From Nereida sp024640765 (GTDB lineage Bacteria; Pseudomonadota; Alphaproteobacteria; Rhodobacterales; Rhodobacteraceae): 64,000 nucleotides of DNA. The notes under the pieces were generated by a model. That model was not told the DNA's origin, searched no databases, and worked only from the letters and a program-made list of their open reading frames with translations. Below, piece by piece: positions 34,954 through 43,613 of this stretch. The stretch spans positions 1-64,000 of the forward strand of contig JAHEEK010000005.1 in assembly GCA_024640765.1 (NCBI GenBank), in the 5' to 3' direction. Position numbers and translations under genes: made by a program. Within the stretch, counting starts at the first letter, position 1. Each line of letters opens with the position of its first letter.

Positions 34954-34982
34954 AAGCGCCAGCACATAAGGTGCTGGCGCTT
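34954..34982 (-). terminator. Terminator of the DEAD-box helicase gene
   Basis: AAGCGCCAGCAC and GTGCTGGCGCTT form a perfect 12-bp stem with a 5-base loop, and on the minus strand it ends in TTTT. It lies 38 bases past the helicase stop and just before the regulator gene. Confidence 0.85.
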
Positions 34983-35020
34983 GTTAAACACGTAATCCCA
35001 AGAAGGGTAAATATATCAAT

Positions 35021-37051
35021 CTAACGCTTTGGACCATTCGACTTGGCGCGCGGCTTACGCGGCCCACCTTCGGCTTTTGCGGCAGCATTGCGCGCTTGGT
35101 TCTTTTTGCTATTTGATTTGCCTTTAGGGGGCGGTGGGCCTTTGGGGCCAGATTTACCGTATGGCTTGCCAGAAGGTTTTCCACCCGGCTTTCCGCTTGG
35201 TTTCCCCGCACCTTTAGGGCTACGCGGCTTAACCGCACCTTCGTGGGTTTCAGTCAGATTTTCACGTGGCGCACGATACGGCGCTGCGGCTTGCTCATCA
35301 CTGCGGGGTTTCTTGGTGCGCGGTTTGCGCGGCGCATCCTCGCGGCGCGCAGCTCCTTTGCCCTCGCCTTTTGGACCAGCAGGATGCCAATCACCCTTGG
35401 GTTTGGAGCCTTTGTAGGCAGGCTTGCCACCGCGCGGCGCACCGCCGCCGCGTGGACCAGGTGCACCAAGGTTCGGTGCCCGGTCCAGCTTCGTCAGCTT
35501 GGCGCCTTCCACATTCATGTCAGAACCAATCTCAGCCAAAAAGCGTTCGACGGATTCGTCACGAATTTGAACATAGCTCTCGTCTTGCTGAATTCGGATT
35601 GCACCGATGTCGTCTTTATCAAGACCACCAGCTTTGCAGAGCATAGGCAGCAAGCGGCGCGGCTCAGCACCGTCCTTGCGGCCACCGGCCACGGAGAACC
35701 ATGTGCTAGCCCCAAATTCTTCGCGCAGTTTTGGTGCAGCATCGGCCGCACCCAACTCTTCTGGTGCAGAGCGGTTGGCTTTATACAAACGCAAATAAGC
35801 AGCGGCCAATTGCTCGGGCGTGAATTGGGCAGCAAGACCTTTGACGGTTTCCATCTCACCTTCAGCGATTGCCTCAGACCATGCGGGATCCGCCAACATC
35901 CGCTCGTCATCACGGGCGTTCACCGCATCAGCAGAAGGCGCTTGGCCCCAGACTGCCTGAACCTTTGCCATACCCAGAATACGTTCAGCTTTTTTGCGCA
36001 CTTTTGGCGTGACGATCAGCGCGGACACACCCTTGCGCCCCGCACGACCAGTACGGCCAGAACGGTGCAACATCGTCTCATAGCTACCCGGCAATTCAGC
36101 GTGCACAACAAGATCAAGGTTCGGCAAATCAATGCCGCGCGCAGCAACATCTGTCGCAACACAAACACGGGCACGACCGTCGCGCATGGCTTGCAGCGCG
36201 TGTGTCCGCTCGTTTTGGGACAACTCGCCAGACAACGCCACAACCGAAAAACCACGGTTCGACAGGCGTGTCGTGATGCGGTTTACCATCGCGCGGGTAT
36301 TGCAGAAAACAATCGCGTTTGGCGCCTCATAGTAGCGAAGCACGTTGATAATGGCGTTCTCACCATCGCGAGGCGATACAGCCATTGCATGATATTCAAT
36401 GTCAGCGTGTTGCGATGTTTCAGCTTTGGTCGAAACCCGCACCGCATCTTTTTGGTAGCTTTTCGCAAGGTTCGCGATGGCCTTTGGCACAGTGGCCGAG
36501 AACAACAGCGTTTGCCGCTCATCCGGCGCTTCGCCCAAGATAAATTCAAGATCTTCGCGAAAGCCCAGATCAAGCATTTCATCAGCCTCATCCAGAACAA
36601 CCGCGCGTGTCTGGCTGAGATCGATTGAGCCACGCATAATATGATCGCGCAGACGGCCCGGTGTTGCCACGACAATATGCGCACCACGGTCAAGCTCACG
36701 ACGCTCGTCGCGCATGTCCATCCCACCAACGCAAGACGCCATCACCGCACCGGCTGGGCCATAGAGCCACGCCAGTTCGCGCTTTACCTGCATCGCAAGT
36801 TCGCGAGTTGGTGCAATGATCAACGCCAGAGGGTTGCTTGCCCGCTCAAAACCATCACCATCGCCCAAAAGCGTCGGCGCAATCGCAAGCCCAAAGCCGA
36901 CCGTTTTGCCCGATCCTGTCTGTGCTGAAACCAGCATATCAGCACCAGTAAGAGCTGGATCAGAGACCGCCTCTTGGACCGGAGTAAGTTTGTCGTAGCC
37001 TTTGGCGGCCAGAGCGTCAGCGATGGTTTTTTTCACGTCAGGGTCTCTCAA
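35021..37051 (-). CDS. DEAD-box ATP-dependent RNA helicase (DbpA/CsdA-like)
   Basis: A 676-residue RNA helicase likely active in ribosome assembly or cold-stress RNA handling. Motifs in order: Q motif TPVQEA, Walker A AQTGSGKT, PTRELA, DEAD in VLDEADEML, SAT in LFSATVP, and HRSGRTGRAG. Residues about 455-530 look like a DbpA-type RNA-binding domain. From about 545 on the chain is a low-complexity basic tail rich in Gly, Lys, Pro and Arg (repeated GKPSGKPG-like units), which should be disordered and bind RNA. A strong terminator follows. Confidence 0.93.
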   Translation of the reverse strand: MRDPDVKKTIADALAAKGYDKLTPVQEAVSDPALTGADMLVSAQTGSGKTVGFGLAIAPTLLGDGDGFERASNPLALIIAPTRELAMQVKRELAWLYGPAGAVMASCVGGMDMRDERRELDRGAHIVVATPGRLRDHIMRGSIDLSQTRAVVLDEADEMLDLGFREDLEFILGEAPDERQTLLFSATVPKAIANLAKSYQKDAVRVSTKAETSQHADIEYHAMAVSPRDGENAIINVLRYYEAPNAIVFCNTRAMVNRITTRLSNRGFSVVALSGELSQNERTHALQAMRDGRARVCVATDVAARGIDLPNLDLVVHAELPGSYETMLHRSGRTGRAGRKGVSALIVTPKVRKKAERILGMAKVQAVWGQAPSADAVNARDDERMLADPAWSEAIAEGEMETVKGLAAQFTPEQLAAAYLRLYKANRSAPEELGAADAAPKLREEFGASTWFSVAGGRKDGAEPRRLLPMLCKAGGLDKDDIGAIRIQQDESYVQIRDESVERFLAEIGSDMNVEGAKLTKLDRAPNLGAPGPRGGGAPRGGKPAYKGSKPKGDWHPAGPKGEGKGAARREDAPRKPRTKKPRSDEQAAAPYRAPRENLTETHEGAVKPRSPKGAGKPSGKPGGKPSGKPYGKSGPKGPPPPKGKSNSKKNQARNAAAKAEGGPRKPRAKSNGPKR

Positions 37052-37216
37052 TAAGGTCGTTGGCCCCTGAAGGATATACGGGGGACGATATGATCAACGA
37101 TTCACTTGGTTGAGTGCGCCACTAGAGTGTTGTGAGCCGTTTGTATAGGGGCAGTTGCATATGTCCCCTTTACAAAACGCAGTGTAGCCTCAACGCTATC
37201 GCTGCATTTGGCGCCG

Positions 37217-38228
37217 TTACGCGTCTTTCTGTATCCATGCCCAGTTCGATCGGCACATATCAAACAGATCGCGCTTGGTCTCGAACCCCAGCACCTCACG
37301 AGCCAAAGTTGCATCCGCTAAATAAATAGCAACGTCCCCTGCACGGCGCGGCGCAACGCGGTAGGGTATCTTGGTGCCGGACACCGCCTCATAGGCACGG
37401 ATAACCTCAAGAACGGAATAGCCCTGCCCAGTCCCAATATTGACGGTGTGCCCTAAGCCCGTGGCCTCAATCGCATCAAGTGAACGCACGTGCCCTTCGG
37501 CCAAATCCATGACGTGGATGTAGTCGCGCACGCCGGTGCCATCGGGGGGTGGGGTAATCATCACCGTACACAACCAATTCCGGCAGACTACCGGTGGCCA
37601 CGCGATCAATGTAGGGGAGAAAATTGGCTGGTATGCCATTTGGACGCTCGCCGATTGCGGTACTCTCGTGGGCACCGATGGGGTTAAAATAGCGCAACAC
37701 CCCAAACGACCACCGATCATCATTGCTGCCAATGCGCTCAAGCATTTGTTCTAAGCTAAGCTTGGTAAATCCATATGTGTTGACGGCAGAACGCTCGGCT
37801 GTTTCGGGGATGGGAAAAATCTCCTGATCGCCGTAAACCGTTGCGGATGACGAGAAAACCAGATTGAAAACCTCGGCCTGCTCCATTGCGCGCAGCAGCG
37901 TCAAAAGGCCCCCGATATTTGTTTCCAGGTATGCTAGCGGCTGCGCCTAGCTCTCGGCCACAGACTTGAGGGCGGCAAAATGTACCACACCAAAGAATGC
38001 GTGATCTGAAAATACCCGCTCCAGAGTAGCCGCATCCGTGACATCGCCCTAGATGAAAGTCAGATGATTGTGCCCCACCAACGTGCCAAGTGCATCAAAC
38101 ACGGACCGCTCGGAATTTGACAGATTATCGAGGACCACCACTTGGTAGCCCGCCTCAATCAATGCGACAGCCGTATGCGAGCCAATGTAGCCAAGCCCGC
38201 CTGTCAGCAAAATAGTGTGTCGCGTCAT
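37217..38228 (-). pseudogene. galE: UDP-glucose 4-epimerase, inactivated
   Basis: The frame starts at 38228 (MTRHTILLTGGLGYIGSHTA, the NAD-binding GxxGxxG region) and would give an epimerase of normal length (~335 residues). It has TAG at 38049-38051 in FI*GDV (relatives have FIQGDV, so CAG to TAG), a second TAG at 37947-37949 in VAES*AQPL, and one extra C in a six-C run at 37544-37549 (YPTP-DGTGVRDYIHV resumes in the next frame). The catalytic YGFTK motif remains. Three independent lesions make a working protein very unlikely. It would have interconverted UDP-glucose and UDP-galactose for surface glycans. Confidence 0.92.
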
Positions 38229-38291
38229 CTGAAGTTCACCTCATGGGCGCACATCGCCCGCCCTCTTGATGCCAAACAACCGCGCGCGCGT

Positions 38292-39926
38292 CTAGCGATC
38301 AGAGGTTTCCCAGTTGGGATTGATCCACGGCTCAAGATTGCTGGGTGGCAATGGCGCGCGGCCCAAAATATGATCAGCCGCTTTCTCGCCCGTCATGATC
38401 GACGGCGCGTTGAGATTGCCATTGGTCACATTCGGGAAAATCGAGCTGTCCGCAACCCGCAGGCCATCAACGCCGATAACGCGACATTCAGGATCAACCA
38501 CAGCCATTGGGTCATCCGTCCGGCCCATCTTACAGCTGCCACATGGATGATATGCGCTTTCAACGTGCTCGGCGATAAATGCATCAAGCTCTGCGTCCGT
38601 TTGCACATCTGCGCCGGGCTGGATTTCTTTGCCGCGATATGGATCAAAAGCCGCCTGACCAAAAATTTCACGCGTGAGGCGAATACAGTGGCGGAAGTCC
38701 TTCCAATCATCAGGGTGGCTCATGTAGTTGAACAAGATCTTAGGCTCGGCCGCGGGATCCACAGATTGCAGCGTCACTTGGCCACGCGATTTGGACCGCA
38801 TTGGCCCCACATGCGCCTGCCAGCCGTGCCCTTCGGCAGCGGCCTCACCGTTGTATTTCACAGCAATCGGCAAGAAGTGGTACTGAATGTCGGGGTACTT
38901 CACACCCGCCTTTGAGCGAACGAACGCGCAGCTTTCAAAGCCGTTACTGGCCCCCGCCCCCGAGCGGTTCAAAACCCACTCCAAGCCGACTTTAAATTTG
39001 CCCCATAGCGACCAATGTTTGAACAGCGTGATCGGTTGAGTACAGGCTTGCTGAATGTAGAGCTCAAGGTGATCTTGAAGGTTCTGCCCGACCCCGGGCC
39101 TGTCCGCGATCACTTCAATGCCGTGCTCTTGGAGGTGTGCTGCTGGCCCGATGCCTGACAGCATCAAAAGTTTGGGGGAATTGAAAGCCGATGCGCTTAC
39201 GATCACCTCTTTATGCGCCTTCACAAAACCCTTTGAAGTTTCCACGCCGACACAGCGTTTACCGTCGAAGCGCAGCTTGTGGGCCTCGCATTTTTTCAGC
39301 CGCACTTTGCCCTTAGCCAGTGCAGGCTTCAAATATGCCTTGGCCGCAGACCAACGCGAGCCTTTGTGAATTGTGGCGTCAAACGCCCCAAAGCCTTCTT
39401 GCTTAGTGCCGTTGTAGTCTTCTGTCACTTCGAAACCGGCCTGCGCGCCAGCTTCGACAAATGCGTGATAGAGTGGGTTTTCTTGGGGCATTTTGCTGAC
39501 GTGCAGCGCCCCATCCCCGCCGCGGAAATCTGAAGGATCGCCGTTCCAGTTTTCCATGCGCTGAAAGTAAGGCAGCACATCGGCGTAGCCCCAGCCATCT
39601 GCTCCGGCCTCAACCCAGCCATCATAGTCCATTGCATGGCCACGGACATAGATCATGCCATTGATCGAAGAAGAACCACCCGTCACTTTGCCGCGCGGCG
39701 CAATGATCTTGCGACCACCTAAATGCGGCTCTGGCTCTGTCTCATACAGCCATGTGTATTGCTTCATATTAAGCGGAAACGATAGCGCACCGGGCATGTT
39801 GATAAGCGGGCCCCAATCAGAACCACCTGCCTCAAGAACCAAAACATCACAGCCCGCCTCACCGAGACGGGCCGCAATTGCGGACCCGGCTGAGCCGGAT
39901 CCAATAATTACATAGTCAGCTTCCAA
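38292..39926 (-). CDS. GMC oxidoreductase, choline dehydrogenase-like
   Basis: A 544-residue FAD enzyme. The dinucleotide fold is IIGSGSAGSAIAARL at the N-terminus, GMC signature 1 is PRGKVTGGSSSINGMIYVRG, and the active-site region is AYHPCGSCKMG with the His near residue 480. It resembles BetA, which oxidises choline to betaine aldehyde, but GMC enzymes have many substrates and its true one is unknown. It lies 19 bases after tauC on the same strand, so it is probably read with tauABC and might oxidise a taurine- or choline-related alcohol. No betB is in the window. Confidence 0.85.
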   Translation of the reverse strand: MEADYVIIGSGSAGSAIAARLGEAGCDVLVLEAGGSDWGPLINMPGALSFPLNMKQYTWLYETEPEPHLGGRKIIAPRGKVTGGSSSINGMIYVRGHAMDYDGWVEAGADGWGYADVLPYFQRMENWNGDPSDFRGGDGALHVSKMPQENPLYHAFVEAGAQAGFEVTEDYNGTKQEGFGAFDATIHKGSRWSAAKAYLKPALAKGKVRLKKCEAHKLRFDGKRCVGVETSKGFVKAHKEVIVSASAFNSPKLLMLSGIGPAAHLQEHGIEVIADRPGVGQNLQDHLELYIQQACTQPITLFKHWSLWGKFKVGLEWVLNRSGAGASNGFESCAFVRSKAGVKYPDIQYHFLPIAVKYNGEAAAEGHGWQAHVGPMRSKSRGQVTLQSVDPAAEPKILFNYMSHPDDWKDFRHCIRLTREIFGQAAFDPYRGKEIQPGADVQTDAELDAFIAEHVESAYHPCGSCKMGRTDDPMAVVDPECRVIGVDGLRVADSSIFPNVTNGNLNAPSIMTGEKAADHILGRAPLPPSNLEPWINPNWETSDR

Positions 39927-39945
39927 GAAAGCCTCCTTTTACAAA

Positions 39946-41283
39946 TCAACCTTTACCCTTCCAAGGAACCAACCATTTTTCAGCCAAACGCATCAGAACG
40001 TCGATGCCAAAGCCAATGATGCCGATCAGAATGATCCCCATCAAAACAATGTCAGTGTCTTGGAATTTAGAAGCGGCCACAATCATTTTGCCCACGCCCT
40101 TTTCAGCCGCGACCAATTCTGCTGCAACCACAGTGCCCCAGCAAACCCCCATCGCAACCCGTGCTGCGGTGAAGATTTCCGGCAGTGAGTTTGGAATGAT
40201 CACGTGGCGCAAAATCTGAACTTTGGACGCACCCAAAGAGTAGGCCGCGTGTACCTTGGAGATTTTCACACCAGACACACCGGAACGTGCGCCGATCGCC
40301 ATAATCCAAAGAGCTGCCAAGAACAGCAGAATAATTTTGCCCTGCTCGCCAATGCCCGCCCAAATAATGACCAGCGGGATCAGCGCCAAGGGCGGCACGG
40401 GACGCATGAACTCAACGATTGGATCGAACCAACCACGGAACCAGTCAGACAAACCCATCGCGTATCCAAGCGGAATACCAACCAACGCACCAAGGAAAAA
40501 GCCGACGATCACACGGAAAAGAGAGAACGACAGGTGCTCAGCCAAGGTGACGTTTTGATACCCCTCAGCCCAGACAGACACGAGGCGCGACGCCACAGAG
40601 TCAGGTGCTGGAAGCCAGATATTTTCCATCTGCCAGCCCTTGCCTGGTTCAAAGTTCAACGTGCCTTTGTCAGTCAGCGCAACACGGCCAAAGCCCACAT
40701 CAACGGCGTTGTCTTTGCTAATTGCGCGGCCATCCACTGAAACAATTTTCGCCCCTTCAGAGCGGTTTGTTTCGTCGTTCTTATCCCAAAGGATCAGCTT
40801 CGAACGATACGCCTGAACAGCCAAAAAGTCATCCTTGGCAAAGCCGGTGCCCGCCGCCACTTCCTGGCTTGGAACTTCTGCGCCTTTTTCAAAGACGGAA
40901 ACGAAAACAGTCACCTCATCTTGGTTTCCGTTGGCATCTTCGACTGTGTAGACAAAGCTGCTGTCCCCAACAAATGGACCGGGTGCGTGGAACATACCAG
41001 GCAACCAGTTGGAGCCCGTGAAAGCTCCCCAGATAACAAAGATCAGCGCGATTGAAATGAACGACGCGGCTTTGTCCGATACCACTGCGCTTTCGTCACC
41101 AAAAGTAACGGTTTTGAGCGATGTATAATCAGCCTTGGGTGTCATTTGACGGCGAATGAACCGCCAAACAGTCATCGCCAGCAAGATAATCGCGATATAG
41201 CCAACAAGTGCAGGAAGCGCTTGGGCGATAGATACAAACAGGACGAACAGTTCGCCGCCCAGATCAGATAAAATCTGTCCCAT
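39946..41283 (-). CDS. tauC: Taurine ABC transporter permease with large extra domain
   Basis: The inner-membrane channel of the taurine importer. The core (about residues 224-445) is a standard BPD permease with EAA loop AAYSLGASKVQILRHVIIP. At 445 residues it is far longer than the ~275 of E. coli TauC. There is an N-terminal extension with a first membrane helix (about 12-40), then helix two (about 73-92), and then about 120 polar residues (103-222, for example YTVEDANGNQDEVTVF) with no counterpart in E. coli TauC, probably periplasmic. It overlaps the tauB stop by one base. Confidence 0.88.
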   Translation of the reverse strand: MGQILSDLGGELFVLFVSIAQALPALVGYIAIILLAMTVWRFIRRQMTPKADYTSLKTVTFGDESAVVSDKAASFISIALIFVIWGAFTGSNWLPGMFHAPGPFVGDSSFVYTVEDANGNQDEVTVFVSVFEKGAEVPSQEVAAGTGFAKDDFLAVQAYRSKLILWDKNDETNRSEGAKIVSVDGRAISKDNAVDVGFGRVALTDKGTLNFEPGKGWQMENIWLPAPDSVASRLVSVWAEGYQNVTLAEHLSFSLFRVIVGFFLGALVGIPLGYAMGLSDWFRGWFDPIVEFMRPVPPLALIPLVIIWAGIGEQGKIILLFLAALWIMAIGARSGVSGVKISKVHAAYSLGASKVQILRHVIIPNSLPEIFTAARVAMGVCWGTVVAAELVAAEKGVGKMIVAASKFQDTDIVLMGIILIGIIGFGIDVLMRLAEKWLVPWKGKG

Positions 41284-42089
41284 TACGCGCTCTCCTCACT
41301 GCGGCCCATGATTTCTTCTTCCATGTCCCAGATCATTGTCAGAATTTCTTCACGTGTTTTCGCATAGTCAGGATGCTTTTTGACTTCGCGAAGGTCCGCG
41401 CCAACACCCAGTTCCGCAAACGGCAAACGGTATTCTTTGTGAATACGCCCCGGACGCGGCGCCATAACCAGCAGACGTTCACCCAACAAAAGCGCTTCTT
41501 CAACAGAGTGCGTGATCAGGATAATTGTTTTACCGGTCTCTTTCCAAAGCTTCAAAACCAGCCCCTGCATTTTTTCGCGGGTCAGCGCATCAAGCGCGCC
41601 GAGCGGCTCATCCATTAAGATGACATCAGGTTCGTTGCACAGACAGCGTGCAAGCGAAACGCGCTGCTGCATACCGCCAGACAATTCGTAAACTGCCTTT
41701 TCCTTGAAATCTTGAAGGCCGACGACATCCAACAAATGATCGACTTTTTCGCGCTTTTCAGCTGCTGGCATGCCCTTCATCGAAGGACCAAAGCCAACGT
41801 TGTCGCGCACGGACATCCACTCGAACAAAGCACCTTGCTGAAACACCATGCCACGGTCAGCAGACGGGCCGGAAACAGTGCCACCGTTCAGGCGAATTTC
41901 GCCACCAGTCGGCGCAAGGAAACCTGCGACGATGTTCAAGAGGGTTGTTTTACCACAGCCCGAAGGCCCCAAAACGCTCAGTAGCTCACCCTTTTTTAGG
42001 TCAAGGCTGACGTCTTTCAAAGCTTGCACTGCGCCACCATTAGGCAGCTCGAAGCGCATAGATATATTATCTATCTCAAGGCTACTCAT
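41283..42089 (-). CDS. tauB: Taurine ABC transporter ATP-binding protein
   Basis: A 268-residue ATPase that powers taurine uptake. It has Walker A GPSGCGKTT, signature LSGGMQQRVSLARCL and Walker B VILMDEPLGALDALTR, followed by the H-loop LITHSVEEALLL; this set is typical of the TauB/SsuB/NrtD group. The preference for taurine over other sulfonates or nitrate rests on the flanking tauA, tpa and tauR genes. It is translationally coupled to tauC (TAATG). Confidence 0.93.
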   Translation of the reverse strand: MSSLEIDNISMRFELPNGGAVQALKDVSLDLKKGELLSVLGPSGCGKTTLLNIVAGFLAPTGGEIRLNGGTVSGPSADRGMVFQQGALFEWMSVRDNVGFGPSMKGMPAAEKREKVDHLLDVVGLQDFKEKAVYELSGGMQQRVSLARCLCNEPDVILMDEPLGALDALTREKMQGLVLKLWKETGKTIILITHSVEEALLLGERLLVMAPRPGRIHKEYRLPFAELGVGADLREVKKHPDYAKTREEILTMIWDMEEEIMGRSEESA

Positions 42090-42140
42090 TGCGCCTCTCC
42101 GATCATTTTTTGAATGTTGTCGTTGAAAATGTACGTCTCA

Positions 42141-42177
42141 AAAAACGGGCAGCGCGGTACAAAAAATCGCGCTGCCC
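42141..42177 (-). terminator. Hairpin with T-run between tauA and tauB
   Basis: GGGCAGCGCG and CGCGCTGCCC form a perfect 10-bp stem with an 11-base loop. On the minus strand it is followed by CGTTTTTT. It lies between the tauA stop and tauB start and should end part of the transcripts, leaving more tauA than tauBC message. Confidence 0.85.
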
Positions 42178-42192
42178 AAGGTCGTGAAGTGT

Positions 42193-43197
42193 TTAGTTCA
42201 TCGCTGCTTTGAGGCCAGCGGTGTTCACTGTCGCGTCATAGCTTTCGAGTGCGGATGGGATTGAGCCCGCGTTTACGAAAACGTCCGCAACACCCTTCAT
42301 GAAGTTTTGCGCGTTGCCGCCCAACCATGCTGCTGAAAGCTGTTGGTCAACTGTTGGGAAGCTGAATGTTGACAGTGTTGAAGCTGTATCTTCTTCAGAC
42401 ATACCCGCGTCTTTTGCGATTACTGGGAGCATTTTGGCGTGGTTCGCGCTGTCTGCCCACATTGCGTTCGCATCTGCTGTGACTTTCAAGAACGCTGCAA
42501 GTGTGTCGCTTTCTTCTGCGATGAAAGCTGCTGGTGCAGTTGTCGCGTCAAAAACAAGAATACCGAGTGCTTCTTTTTCTGCGCCTGTCAGCAACACGTT
42601 ACCGTGCTCTTTCATGCGGCGAAGCGCGCCGCCCCAACCACAGGCCATATCGATTGAGCCTTGAGCAAGTGCAGCAGCACCTTCAGCAGGCGCCATGTCA
42701 ACAACTTCCATACCGGCTGTGTCCACGCCAAAGTGGTTCATTTGGCTAAGGAAGCCGTAGTGCGCAGCAGTACCGAGTGGCACAGCAACTTTTTTGCCAG
42801 CAAGCTCAGCTGCGGATGTTTTGTCGATCTCAAGGCCAGAGGCCACAACGCAGTTGTCGTTTTCTGAGTAGCTTACAGCCACGTCAACAACTTGGATGTC
42901 TTGACCCGCAGACGCGGCCACAACGAACGGTGGGATACCTTGGCTTACAGAAATCTGCACGTCGCCGGATGCCATAGCAGCCGACATTGCGGTTCCTGTG
43001 TCAAAAGAAACCCAGTTAATTTTCTTGCCGAGTGCTTCTTCATACATGCCTTCTACTTTGGCAAACTGGAATGGCATCGGCCACTCAAGAAAGTAAGCAA
43101 CTGTGATTTCTTCGTGGCCAGCCGCGACAGCAGCTTGCGCACCTGTCAGCATAGCTACGCCAGCGACAGCACCCATCAATTTGGACTTAAGTGTCAT
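42193..43197 (-). CDS. tauA: Taurine ABC transporter substrate-binding protein
   Basis: Periplasmic binding protein that captures taurine. The 334-residue precursor begins MTLKSKLMGAVAGVAMLTGA with signal cleavage near AVAAG. The mature part is of the NMT1/SsuA-like type (ITVAYFLEWPMPFQFAKVEG, then the DVQISVSQGIPPF and AVPLGTAAHYGFL blocks). I chose the ATG at 43197 because GGGAG lies eight bases upstream and the signal peptide starts there; longer open sequence precedes it. It is first in tauABC, divergent from tpa. Confidence 0.93.
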   Translation of the reverse strand: MTLKSKLMGAVAGVAMLTGAQAAVAAGHEEITVAYFLEWPMPFQFAKVEGMYEEALGKKINWVSFDTGTAMSAAMASGDVQISVSQGIPPFVVAASAGQDIQVVDVAVSYSENDNCVVASGLEIDKTSAAELAGKKVAVPLGTAAHYGFLSQMNHFGVDTAGMEVVDMAPAEGAAALAQGSIDMACGWGGALRRMKEHGNVLLTGAEKEALGILVFDATTAPAAFIAEESDTLAAFLKVTADANAMWADSANHAKMLPVIAKDAGMSEEDTASTLSTFSFPTVDQQLSAAWLGGNAQNFMKGVADVFVNAGSIPSALESYDATVNTAGLKAAMN

Positions 43198-43516
43198 ATT
43201 TTGAACTCCCATGTTCATTTTGGCTCTTATGTTGAGCGTCTTACTTGGAACCTCATATTTGAGGCTCTGACGCGTTGATAACGCGGATGCCGTGGTTGGC
43301 CCACAGAGCAATCGCAGTAAAGCAAGCATACATATCGAATTTAAGAAACCCTAAAGTTGGCGCCTCGAGAGCACAAAAGCGACATTATCGCTGCGGGTGC
43401 CAAAATTTTGAGCGCGTTTGCAGACGCAGCAAGGAATTGAAACTACATAATTTTTTGAAGCTTTCCGAAAATCTGGTAAATTTACGGTTGTTTAGAACGC
43501 GACAAACTACAACTAA

Positions 43517-43549
43517 CTGGCTATAAATGTGGTGTAAAACTGGCCCTAT
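43517..43549 (+). promoter_or_regulatory. Paired TauR-box candidates between tauA and tpa
   Basis: CTGGCTATAA (43517-43526) and CTGGCCCTAT (43540-43549) are direct repeats 23 bp apart, 65 bases ahead of the tpa start. They resemble CTGGACYTAA, which I recall as the TauR recognition repeat in Rhodobacter capsulatus. They lie in a 416-base divergent region that holds no gene and must carry the promoters of both tauABC and tpa. Confidence 0.7.
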
Positions 43550-43613
43550 TTGCAAAGTATAAATTTCGGGCAATGCTTGTGTATATTCTGCAATTTAATG
43601 CGAGGTCCGACTC

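Noticed and set aside
35043..36628. Long plus-strand frames over the DEAD-box helicase gene
   Set aside because: They come from the biased base composition of the helicase gene; motifs and terminator support only the minus-strand gene.
37476..37904. Two separate short epimerase genes
   Set aside because: The two pieces join into one galE when a single C is removed from the six-C run at 37544-37549, and more galE sequence lies upstream across two stop codons.
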